From contig CM001633.1 of the NCBI GenBank assembly GCA_000309945.1, positions 2,576,292 through 2,640,291 on the forward strand: 64,000 nucleotides of DNA. Direction: 5' to 3'. Each line of letters begins with the position of its first letter. Position 1 is the stretch's first letter. The notes below the pieces were generated by a model. That model did no database searches. It was not told the origin of the DNA and saw only the letters and a program-made list of their open reading frames with translations. The position numbers and the translations under genes are program-made. Shown here piece after piece: positions 44,121 through 51,913 of the stretch. The stretch is from Leptolyngbyaceae cyanobacterium JSC-12. Lineage in GTDB: Bacteria; Cyanobacteriota; Cyanobacteriia; Leptolyngbyales; Leptolyngbyaceae.

Positions 44121-45038
44121 ATGCTCATTTGGTTCATGCACGGCGCATCAGTAAGAAATCCCGCTTACGCAGATCCTCTACGAACTCGATTAATTGCAGA
44201 AATGACGGCGCGATCGCTTCCCATTCCAGAGTTTTATTCAGGGTATTGGGGAGATGCCTTTGGCGATACTAGCGAAATTTGGGATTTTGTGCAGCAAGAT
44301 TTAGAAGCTTTTAGATGGGATAATCCCCAAGTTGATATTAACGATATCTTTCATTATCGACAGCGCCGCGAACAACTAATCAGCGGGTTTTTCCACGACA
44401 TTTTTCACTATCTCAGCATTCAACGAGGTAAAGAAATTCGGCGCACAGTGGCAAAGCAATTCCTCAATTTCCTGACAGACAATCCTTTTGAAGAAGACCT
44501 GCACATTGTCGTGCATTCTTTGAGTAGCGTGATCTTATGGGACATTTTATTTTCTGAAGCATATGGAGACTCTGACCCAGCGTTCTGCATTCGTAGTGTG
44601 ATTCATGGATTGAACGATTCAACTCAGAGGCGCAAAGTTCGATTACAGAGCATTACAACACTCGGCTGTCCATTGTTGATTTTCAAGCAACTCATTGGTC
44701 TGGACGGCGATCGCTTAGTCCAATTTGCTAATCGCTCTGGAGGTAACCAGCTCCGCTGGATTAATGTGATTCATGCCTCCGATGTGTTTGCATATCCTCT
44801 TCGCGCTAGCCTGAACCTGGATGATGAGACACTGTTCTTTCGTGATCACTATCTGGGTGAACACAACTTTTTGAAAAAGAGTATTGGCGATGTCACGATG
44901 GCGTTGGGCTTGATGGCAGATCATACCCGTTACTGGCGCAGTGTCCGAGTTAGCAAACTGGTAACGGCAAATCTACTGGGAGAGTATGACGTACTTAGTA
45001 TGAACATTCCTGTGATTGATTTGGGTGGAATTGACTAA
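44121..45038 (+). CDS. Alpha/beta-hydrolase-like protein of unknown function
   Basis: 305 residues. The N-terminus MLIWFMHGASVRNP matches the first beta-strand and oxyanion region of alpha/beta hydrolases. LHIVVHSLSSVILWDILF (about 134-151) occupies the nucleophile-elbow position, but instead of GHSLG it reads VHSLS, losing both elbow glycines. WINVIHASDVFAYPLR supplies a candidate Asp, and DHYLGEHN or ADHTRYW a candidate His. This is probably a divergent lipase-like or adapter protein; catalysis is uncertain. The ATG abuts a degenerate repeat with no ribosome-binding site. It converges with ureB. Confidence 0.6.
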   Translation: MLIWFMHGASVRNPAYADPLRTRLIAEMTARSLPIPEFYSGYWGDAFGDTSEIWDFVQQDLEAFRWDNPQVDINDIFHYRQRREQLISGFFHDIFHYLSIQRGKEIRRTVAKQFLNFLTDNPFEEDLHIVVHSLSSVILWDILFSEAYGDSDPAFCIRSVIHGLNDSTQRRKVRLQSITTLGCPLLIFKQLIGLDGDRLVQFANRSGGNQLRWINVIHASDVFAYPLRASLNLDDETLFFRDHYLGEHNFLKKSIGDVTMALGLMADHTRYWRSVRVSKLVTANLLGEYDVLSMNIPVIDLGGID

Positions 45039-45168
45039 TCGCATAGATTGTTGGAACCTCCACTCTCTAATGCTCGCTAAATCACACTCAGTACTTGAAT
45101 ACTCAGTACTTGCTGAATCATGTGACTTGTTGGATGGTGAAGGATGACCGGAGACATCAGGCGATTGC

Positions 45169-45498
45169 CTACAGTGCTCCGTTGATTCTGCCGTTGAACC
45201 CATACACTTCCCGGCTGCCAGCGAAAGGCACCAGCGTCACGTCTTTTTGGTCACCAGGTTCAAAGCGCACAGCGGTTCCAGCAGGAATATTAAGACGCAT
45301 TCCGCGAGCCTGCGCTCGATCAAATTGCAGGGCATTGTTGACTTCGTAAAAGTGAAAATGAGACCCGACCTGAATCGGGCGATCGCCGGTATTTGCCACA
45401 CTTAAGGTCACCGTCTCGCGTCCGGCATTAAGTTCAATTTCCCCAGGTGCAATCAAGAATTCGCCCGGAATCATTGCTAATTCTCCAGTGTAAATCAT
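45169..45498 (-). CDS. ureB: Urease subunit beta
   Basis: Structural small subunit of urease, which hydrolyses urea to ammonia and carbamate. 109 residues from the ATG at 45498; the frame is open 7 codons further. [38 protein letters not shown] and [16 protein letters not shown] are the diagnostic blocks. It follows ureA at 38 bp on the same strand. The expected next gene, ureC (the nickel-containing catalytic subunit), is absent: after ureB comes 130 bp and then the converging hydrolase gene. Confidence 0.96.
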   Translation of the reverse strand: MIYTGELAMIPGEFLIAPGEIELNAGRETVTLSVANTGDRPIQVGSHFHFYEVNNALQFDRAQARGMRLNIPAGTAVRFEPGDQKDVTLVPFAGSREVYGFNGRINGAL

Positions 45499-45536
45499 GT
45501 GAATCAACCTAACGTGCACGAAGCACCTGAACCCCT

Positions 45537-45839
45537 TTACTGAATTGGATTGTGAACAGTAACCAACTTTGTACCATCGGGGAAAGTGGCTTCTACCTGA
45601 ACTTCATGAACCATTTCAGCGATGCCTTCCATGACGTCAGAGCGGCTCAGCAGGGTTGTGCCATAGCTCATCAGTTCAGAAACGGTGCGCCCGTCTCTGG
45701 CACCTTCCAAAATAGCCGCAGTAATGTAAGCTACTGCTTCTGGATAGTTCAGCTTTAGTCCTCGTTCTTTCCGGCGCTCTGCCAATAGTGCCGCCGTAAA
45801 GATAAGTAATTTGTCTTTCTCCTGAGGGGTTAATTGCAT
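45537..45839 (-). CDS. ureA: Urease subunit gamma
   Basis: 100 residues, standard length. [44 protein letters not shown] and [20 protein letters not shown] are the conserved segments. First gene of a ureA-ureB pair; 123 bp upstream is the end of an amidohydrolase gene on the same strand, so cotranscription with the nucleobase genes is possible. Needs UreC from elsewhere in the genome to form urease. Confidence 0.97.
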   Translation of the reverse strand: MQLTPQEKDKLLIFTAALLAERRKERGLKLNYPEAVAYITAAILEGARDGRTVSELMSYGTTLLSRSDVMEGIAEMVHEVQVEATFPDGTKLVTVHNPIQ

Positions 45840-45962
45840 TGGTTATCCTAATCTTTGCAGCAAAGACACTTTTGCATTCCAGTCTTCAGCCTGGAAGCGA
45901 TCGAGTATCAGTATCCCAAACATTATCTAACTCAATCTAGAAATCAACATGAATTAATTTCG

Positions 45963-47201
45963 TTAGCTGTACTCAGGAATTGAGTTGAAATTGGGAGATT
46001 GCCACAGAACTTTGCCCTGACGCACAGTGAGCAGCACCTCTTCCGGTGTCACCCGCGTCACAACTGAGGCAGGAATGTGTTGACTGGAGCGTAAATGGGG
46101 TTGGTGGAAATTGAGAATGACAAAATCGGCAGGTAAACCTGTTTCCAAGTATCCGTAAGTATCTCCACCCAAAACGCCCCGGATGTTACTTGTCACCATT
46201 TTGAGAATCGTTTGGGGAGCGGGTTGTTTGGCATCCCCAAACTGGCTTTTTGCTAGCTTATAGGTGAAATCCAATTCGGCAAACAAGTTCGGGCTATTGA
46301 GCAAGCCATTATCGGTGCCCAACAGGAGATTTGCCTCACTTTGCAGCAACGGGGCGATCGGCGGTAGTGGCAAGCCCAGATTCGCATTGGCACGGGGGTT
46401 GAGAACCACATTGACACGGTTTTGAGAGAGCCGTTGGATGTCTTCCTGGTTGGCAACAGTGGCATGAATGACCAGATGGGGGTGATAAAGGTCTAACGCC
46501 CGTTCCAGGTCGCCCCGTCCGGTAATCGCCAGGCTCACTTCCCGGTAGCCCTCATTTTCTAAACAGTGAATGGCACGCAGCTTCTGTTGCTGAGAGGTTA
46601 CCTGGTAAATCTCTTTCCAGGCGGCATCGGTCAGGTCGTTCATGGTGCTTTCTGAAAAGCCATCGGCGATCGCCAGCACGTCTTTCAATTCAGCGATCGC
46701 CTCGCTCGACAGGGTTGCCTCATTTCGCTGCAACTCCGATTCGGTGAACGGGAGCTGATTGAACTGCCCTAAAATAATCGATCGCACGCCCGTTGCCTCG
46801 GATGCACGCCGCAGCAGTTGTGCTCCGTAAACCCCCTGCTCTCGAAAATCGATATGACCAATTGTGCCAGTACGGGCCATGTAGTGCAGATGGTTGGTTA
46901 TCTGCGTGAGATGCTCAGCTTCTAGCTGTTGAGCAAGCTTGCGGTACTTATAGCCATAGGGTCTAAAAAACCCCTCCTCCAGGGTTAAACCTGTTGCCCC
47001 GTCCGGTGCACAGGAATCGCCCATGTGCGTATGGCTGTTATACATTCCGGGCATGATCACCAGGGCACCCTTGTCAATGGCTAGACAGGGTTCACCCAGT
47101 TCAAGGGCGGCGATTGTGTCACCTTTCACCACAAATCGGTGGCAGTAGTGCGGTTCCAGATCGCGACCCTGTAAGACAATACAGTTGGCAAATTCCAGCA
47201 T
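45963..47201 (-). CDS. Amidohydrolase-family deaminase, probably acting on a nucleobase or related ring
   Basis: 412 residues of the metal-dependent amidohydrolase superfamily. PGMYNSHTHMGD carries the first HxH metal ligands; [18 protein letters not shown] and LVIHATVANQEDI supply further His ligands, and LLLGTDNGLLN the catalytic Asp. The sequence differs from classical GuaD and CodA; it resembles the SSNA/TrzN/cytosine-deaminase-like branch. Its partner, 14 bp upstream, is an NCS1 nucleobase permease, so uptake and deamination of one compound is the natural reading; the released ammonia would join the urease-derived pool. The specific substrate is not determined. Confidence 0.75.
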   Translation of the reverse strand: MLEFANCIVLQGRDLEPHYCHRFVVKGDTIAALELGEPCLAIDKGALVIMPGMYNSHTHMGDSCAPDGATGLTLEEGFFRPYGYKYRKLAQQLEAEHLTQITNHLHYMARTGTIGHIDFREQGVYGAQLLRRASEATGVRSIILGQFNQLPFTESELQRNEATLSSEAIAELKDVLAIADGFSESTMNDLTDAAWKEIYQVTSQQQKLRAIHCLENEGYREVSLAITGRGDLERALDLYHPHLVIHATVANQEDIQRLSQNRVNVVLNPRANANLGLPLPPIAPLLQSEANLLLGTDNGLLNSPNLFAELDFTYKLAKSQFGDAKQPAPQTILKMVTSNIRGVLGGDTYGYLETGLPADFVILNFHQPHLRSSQHIPASVVTRVTPEEVLLTVRQGKVLWQSPNFNSIPEYS

Positions 47202-47215
47202 GATATTGGAACAAG

Positions 47216-48511
47216 TTACTTGGTGAGCGATCGCTCAGGCATGACCTTAACTAGAAGTGTATACAAAACAGCCGCAACAATAATTCCATTAATGGGAGGC
47301 ACCCCAAAGGACAATTGCCCTGAGACAAAGGCAGTTGTTGCAGCTACAACATAGGCAATCACACCGGCCCAATTAAATGCGGGCAATGGAGATTCTAAGC
47401 TGGGAAATTCGCCTCGTCGGTAAAGCCAAAAATCAGCCATAATAATACCCCCAACGGGAGGAATCACTGACCCTAGAAAAATCAGGTAGGGAATCACCTG
47501 ACTGTAAATCCCACTGAGCGACAGAAAGTAAGCAAAGGTAGCACCACCTAACACAAACAGGGTGCGCTTGCTGGTGCGGAAGAAATTGGCACCCGCCATG
47601 GAAAAGGCATAGATTGTGTTGTCTTGAGTTGTCCAGACGTTCAGAATTAATAGGATCAAGCCCCAAAATAGTAATCCTTGCTTAGCCATCGCCTGAATAA
47701 TGTCTTCAGTGCCATAGACCAACGTACAAAACGCGCCGGTAAAAACCAGAATGCCATTTACTCCTAGAAATGCCAGTAAGGTACTCTTAACCGCGTTCTT
47801 GCCAGTGTCCGCAAATCGACTCCAATTGGTTGCCTGGGTTCCACCCGAAATAAATGTCCCAATTACAACAGCTAGACCTGCTGCAAAGCTTAAAGATTCC
47901 TTGGGCTGGATTGCCTGCAATTGGGCGAAAGTTCCCCCATCTCTGACGGCGATCGCCAAACTAATGGCTAACAAAACCAGCATGGCTGGCACCGCCAGAC
48001 GACTGAGCCAGTCCATTGCTTTGTAACCGAAATAAGCCGTTGCACAAAACCCGTAAGTGAAAAGCAGAATCACTAACCAGTTGAGCGACTCCGGTAGCCC
48101 AATTAACTGATTCAAAGCTTGAGCAACAAACGCATTGGTCACAGCATACCAACCAATCTGGGTAACACCCAGGATGAAATCAACCCAGCGAGAGCCGATA
48201 TTCCCAAAGCTAAAGCGTGCCATCAAAACAGTTGCCAGTCCGCTCTTTTGGGCGATGTAACCTAAAGCCGCACAATACGCCCCTAAAACCAAATTGCCAA
48301 TCACGATCAGCAGAATCAGATCAGGGAAAAACTTGAAGGCTGGACCGATTTGTCCACCTGCAATCAGGGTTGTTGAGGTAAAGGCAAAGCCCACCAAAAG
48401 AGGTGCCAGTGACCAAATCGAGCGACGTGCCCCCAGCGGGACAGAACTGAGGGGGTAATCTTCCTTCTGCGGTGCTTGCTCTGAAAAAGGAGGTTCGATA
48501 ATCGTACTCAT
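47216..48511 (-). CDS. NCS1-family nucleobase permease (CodB-like)
   Basis: 431 residues from the ATG at 48511 (frame open to 48607, but that addition is not conserved-looking). About twelve transmembrane helices. YPLSSVPLGARRSIWSLAPL at the N-terminus, GVTQIGWYAVTNAFVAQALN, and FISGGTQATNWSRFADTGKN are characteristic of cytosine/purine/allantoin NCS1 transporters, which import substrate with H+ or Na+. AAG at 10 nt is the only hint of a ribosome-binding site. In an apparent operon with the amidohydrolase, and divergent from an Lrp/AsnC regulator. Confidence 0.88.
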   Translation of the reverse strand: MSTIIEPPFSEQAPQKEDYPLSSVPLGARRSIWSLAPLLVGFAFTSTTLIAGGQIGPAFKFFPDLILLIVIGNLVLGAYCAALGYIAQKSGLATVLMARFSFGNIGSRWVDFILGVTQIGWYAVTNAFVAQALNQLIGLPESLNWLVILLFTYGFCATAYFGYKAMDWLSRLAVPAMLVLLAISLAIAVRDGGTFAQLQAIQPKESLSFAAGLAVVIGTFISGGTQATNWSRFADTGKNAVKSTLLAFLGVNGILVFTGAFCTLVYGTEDIIQAMAKQGLLFWGLILLILNVWTTQDNTIYAFSMAGANFFRTSKRTLFVLGGATFAYFLSLSGIYSQVIPYLIFLGSVIPPVGGIIMADFWLYRRGEFPSLESPLPAFNWAGVIAYVVAATTAFVSGQLSFGVPPINGIIVAAVLYTLLVKVMPERSLTK

Positions 48512-48857
48512 TGGGAGAAGACCTTTGAACTTTTCTCGGTATCTTAAAGTTCCTGCATATAGGGTTATGTATTCTCTGTTACGAGAAACCCTGTTTACTA
48601 AAGGCATTCATCAGGAAAACAATAAATTTTGGAGTGATTGTTGCCGATTCCTGAACTTGCCTTTAGATTTTCACGAGATTCTTTGACCAAATGCAGGGCT
48701 TATCTCATAGAAGTAATAGAAGTAAAAAACGCTGTAATAGGCCTTAATCATTTGTGGCATCGAGAGGCTTTATGAACAGAATTTCTGGCGGAATCCTGTT
48801 CACAATCCAAATCGGATCGCTATAGTTGTTCAATTGACCTACCCAGATGAGGTAACG
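48512..48857. promoter_or_regulatory. Divergent regulatory region between the NCS1 permease and the Lrp/AsnC regulator
   Basis: 346 bp with no gene. An interrupted palindrome, GAACAG (48774-48779) / CTGTTC (48796-48801), lies about 57 bp before the regulator start and could be a binding site for it. The assignment is inference from divergent layout alone. Confidence 0.4.
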
Positions 48858-49364
48858 ATGTCAACAGCAATGGATGGCTCTAATGAACCACAAACTCATC
48901 CTCAGGCTCAACCCTTTGAAGTTGACCATCTGGATATTGAAATCATGCAGTTGCTGCAACAGGATGGGCGAGTTCCCTACAGTGCAATCAGTCGGGCGTT
49001 GAATGTTTCTGAGGCAACGGTGCGCTATCGCATCAAGCGGCTCATTGAAGAGAAAATTGTATCCATTACTGCTTACATCAACTATGAAAAGCTCAAGTTT
49101 TCAAGCATTGCCTGTATTGAGTTGGAAGTTACACCAGCCTTCTTTAAAGAAACCATTTTTACACTCACTGAAATTGAAAAAGTGACTTTTCTTGCAGTTG
49201 TAACTGGACGTTCAAACATTACGCTGGAATATCTTTATGAAGATAACGATGATTTAATTCAGTTTCTTAACTATCTAAAAAATTTAGACGATGTAAAACA
49301 AATTGACTCCAGGATTATGCTTAAAGTTTACAAATCTCAGTATCCCATTCAGCTTAAGAAATAA
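48858..49364 (+). CDS. Lrp/AsnC-family transcriptional regulator
   Basis: 168 residues from the ATG at 48858 (GAGG 5 nt upstream; the frame is open to a TTG at 48834). N-terminal helix-turn-helix: LDIEIMQLLQQDGRVPYSAI then SRALNVSEATVRYRIKRL. C-terminal RAM/ligand-binding domain: about 85-165. Such proteins form octamers or higher and sense amino acids or other small molecules. Its divergent placement beside the nucleobase permease-deaminase pair makes it the likely local regulator, possibly sensing the imported ring compound (inference). Confidence 0.9.
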   Translation: MSTAMDGSNEPQTHPQAQPFEVDHLDIEIMQLLQQDGRVPYSAISRALNVSEATVRYRIKRLIEEKIVSITAYINYEKLKFSSIACIELEVTPAFFKETIFTLTEIEKVTFLAVVTGRSNITLEYLYEDNDDLIQFLNYLKNLDDVKQIDSRIMLKVYKSQYPIQLKK

Positions 49365-49450
49365 ACCACTTCCACGTCCAAATCTGGAGTTTCTTTGATC
49401 GAAAGGTCACATTAGCTGACGTTGTCTATATTTCCCGATGCCTTGATTCA

Positions 49451-50302
49451 CTACTGCCAGACACGGGAGATACAGATTGCTCGACTCAGTAAGGCTAAGC
49501 GCAGAAGTTGCCAAACCTGAATAAACCATCGCCGCGCTTCTGAGGTGGAGTGTCCGCGATAGCGACAGAGTATCCCTGATTGAAGTCGTGTGATGCCAGT
49601 CTGTCCTACTGCACCATTCCATGTGGCACGAATTTTCTCAATTAAATCAGGGTTAACTGTTTGCCCAATCACTGCAAAACTGCCAACTACGGGACAATTT
49701 GCCAATCCATGGGGGCTGCTAAATGTTTCCTCATTTCCAGGCAGCCATTGCCGATCAATCCATAGGGGGCGCCCTTGTTGCCAAACTTCGGTGCGCGATC
49801 GCCACTCTCCAGCAAAAAACTTTTCACCCCGTGCCGTGCGCCCAAATCGGGTAATCTCCCATCCTATCCACAGCGCGCCTGGAGCTAGGTCTATCTGCAT
49901 CTGTTGGCGATATTGGGCCTGCGCAAACACAATGGTTTCTTGTGGCAACCATTCCAGACAGGCATTAGGCGCAACCTTCACAGTTACGATTTGCTGTGCT
50001 TCTAGCCCATTGCTGCGATAAATCTTTCCAGCAGCGGCAGTGGTGATTAAGGCATGGGCTTGGGGTTGCAGTTCCAGATTCAGAAATAGGCGATCGCCAC
50101 CAACAACTCCTCCTGCCGTATGCAAAATGACGCTATGGCAAATCTCAGATCCTTCTGGGTAAAAGGGGCGTTGCACTTTCAGTGGAGCCTGCACCTGACT
50201 TTTTAGAATGCGAGTCTCCTTATCAACAAAGCCGTAACTCAACGTTAGCTTGCCCTGCCAACTAGAAGATTGGAGATTGGGGGTAGGATACGAAATGTCC
50301 AA
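49451..50302 (-). CDS. ureD: Urease accessory protein UreD
   Basis: Scaffold for nickel insertion into urease, working with UreF and UreG. 283 residues. Diagnostic blocks: HTAGGVVGGDRLFLNLELQ (about 61-79), ALITTAAAGKIYRSNG and LEWLPQETIVFAQAQY. The start appears to be TTG at 50302, because no ATG or GTG lies nearby in frame; the first codons overlap repeat-like sequence (CCCCCAATCTCCAATC), so the N-terminus may be altered. It starts 17 bp after purU, suggesting cotranscription. No other accessory gene (ureE, ureF, ureG) is in the window. Confidence 0.9.
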   Translation of the reverse strand: MDISYPTPNLQSSSWQGKLTLSYGFVDKETRILKSQVQAPLKVQRPFYPEGSEICHSVILHTAGGVVGGDRLFLNLELQPQAHALITTAAAGKIYRSNGLEAQQIVTVKVAPNACLEWLPQETIVFAQAQYRQQMQIDLAPGALWIGWEITRFGRTARGEKFFAGEWRSRTEVWQQGRPLWIDRQWLPGNEETFSSPHGLANCPVVGSFAVIGQTVNPDLIEKIRATWNGAVGQTGITRLQSGILCRYRGHSTSEARRWFIQVWQLLRLALLSRAICISRVWQ

Positions 50303-50319
50303 GAAATCGTCTCAGCCTT

Positions 50320-51174
50320 TTATCCAAACACAACAGTTCGGTTGCCATACACAAGCACCCGGTTTTGTAAGTGTAAGCGAACAGCCCGCGCCAAAACTAC
50401 ACGTTCTAAATCTTTTCCCTTCCGAATTAAATCATCCACATTATCTCGATGGCTAACCCGTACCACATCCTGCTCAATAATTGGACCTTCATCTAAATCG
50501 GCAGTGGCATAGTGAGCAGTTGCTCCAATGATTTTCACACCACGATCATAAGCCCGGTGGTAAGGATTAGCACCGGGGAAAGCGGGTAAGAAGGAGTGAT
50601 GGATATTAATAATCATTGGAAACTTTGCTAAAAAGTCTGAACTGAGTACTTGCATGTATTTTGCCAGAATGACAAGATCAATCTTATAATCTTGCAAAAT
50701 TTTAAGCTGTTTCAATTCCTGTTGTGGTTTCGTCTCTTGGGTGATTGCAATGTGATGATAGTCAATCTTAAATTGCTGGGCAACACTTTCTAAGTCTGAA
50801 TGATTGCTGATGATGAGGGGGATTTCAGCATGAAATTCACCAGAACGTTGTCGCCAAACTAAATCAAACAAACAATGATCTTGCTTGCTTACCCAAATGG
50901 CGATACGAGGAATGGTATCTGAGAAGTGCAGTTGCCAGTTCGCCTGGAGTGGTTGGGCGATCGCGTTAAAGGCTGCCCCAATAATTTCGCGGGGTAAATT
51001 GAATCCCTCAAGTTGCCACTCAATCCGTGTCAGGAACAATCCAGCAGAAAAATCAGTGTGCTGATCGGCATGAATAATATTGCCACCATTGGAATAAATA
51101 AAGTTGGCAAACTTAGCAACCAACCCTTTTTGGTCAGGGCAGGAAATTAGCAGAGTAGCTGTAGGATGTCTCAT
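50320..51174 (-). CDS. purU: Formyltetrahydrofolate deformylase
   Basis: Hydrolyses 10-formyl-tetrahydrofolate to formate and tetrahydrofolate. 284 residues from the ATG at 51174 (frame open six codons further to a TTG). N-terminal ACT domain, MRHPTATLLISCPDQKGLVAKF, then the formyltransferase-like domain with LVILAKYMQVLSSDFL and the catalytic NIHHSFLPAFPGANPYHRAY (Asn, His, Asp set). HYATADLDEGPIIEQDV completes it. Length equals the E. coli enzyme. Upstream of ureD by 17 bp on the same strand. Confidence 0.95.
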   Translation of the reverse strand: MRHPTATLLISCPDQKGLVAKFANFIYSNGGNIIHADQHTDFSAGLFLTRIEWQLEGFNLPREIIGAAFNAIAQPLQANWQLHFSDTIPRIAIWVSKQDHCLFDLVWRQRSGEFHAEIPLIISNHSDLESVAQQFKIDYHHIAITQETKPQQELKQLKILQDYKIDLVILAKYMQVLSSDFLAKFPMIINIHHSFLPAFPGANPYHRAYDRGVKIIGATAHYATADLDEGPIIEQDVVRVSHRDNVDDLIRKGKDLERVVLARAVRLHLQNRVLVYGNRTVVFG

Positions 51175-51259
51175 CACCAGCACCGCCAGCAACTTTTATG
51201 CAGTGATTAATTGATAGGGACTTGTTAGCCAAACTATGCACTGAATCTGACAAAGGCGG

Positions 51260-51913
51260 TTATTTATTTGGTTTTTCGTTAGATTTCCCATCTGTGGGTC
51301 GAGGGCTAGCGCTGGATGAATATTCCCATTCAGCAAGGGGACGAGTCACGGCATTTTCAAAATCCAGGGAGACTAAATGAACAGTTTGATTGCCACTTGC
51401 TTGAGCGGGCGGATCAACCTGAGCATACAAATAACTGCGATTGAAATCGGGATTCCCTAAAACCAATTGATGCATTTTCTGGTCTTGCAGTGTGACGTTG
51501 ATGGTCGCCAAGGGTCGACTGAAGCCAAATTCTGCTAGTTGCGTGGCTGGAACCGTTAAGGTTTTTTCGCGTTTGCCTGTGGCAATCAAATTTAGCAAAA
51601 AAGCTACTGAACCGTCGTTCGCTAGAGTTGATTTGGGCGCAGTCATATGCCACAGTGAAGGAGCCGGAGCCGGACTGGGAGTAGCAGGGTTAGATGCGGC
51701 TGGGCTGGCGGCTGGGACTTTGGTAAACGACAGAGTTTGCTGTGGAGTTTTGAGGGTAAAGGCACGAATGTCTGATTCTTGAAACGGGAAGAGTTTCTGA
51801 GCAGTGTCTTGTTGCTCTAATTTTGCTGTGTCTTGAGTTTGGGAGAAAATCACAACGCCGCCCAGCAAGGCTGCGATCGCGAGCAAAACAATCGGTGTGC
51901 GCTGAATCTTCAT
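51260..51913 (-). CDS. DUF4340 domain-containing membrane-anchored protein
   Basis: 217 residues. An N-terminal signal anchor (IVLLAIAALLGGVVIFS) precedes a periplasmic domain rich in beta-strands. The Ala/Pro/Ser stretch at about 68-87 (VPAASPAASNPATPSPAPAP) is a flexible linker inserted in the domain. Segments such as WHMTAPKSTLANDGSVAFLL and LAEFGFSRPLATINVTLQD match DUF4340 proteins, often encoded with gliding-motility or ABC-type export genes; none is here. Its ATG overlaps the stop of the DUF3370 gene (ATGA), so the two are translationally coupled. Confidence 0.8.
   Translation of the reverse strand: MKIQRTPIVLLAIAALLGGVVIFSQTQDTAKLEQQDTAQKLFPFQESDIRAFTLKTPQQTLSFTKVPAASPAASNPATPSPAPAPSLWHMTAPKSTLANDGSVAFLLNLIATGKREKTLTVPATQLAEFGFSRPLATINVTLQDQKMHQLVLGNPDFNRSYLYAQVDPPAQASGNQTVHLVSLDFENAVTRPLAEWEYSSSASPRPTDGKSNEKPNK

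Noticed and set aside
51492-51782. Plus-strand Gly/Ala-rich frame opposite the DUF4340 gene
   Set aside because: It mirrors the Ala/Pro-rich linker of that gene and has no independent support.
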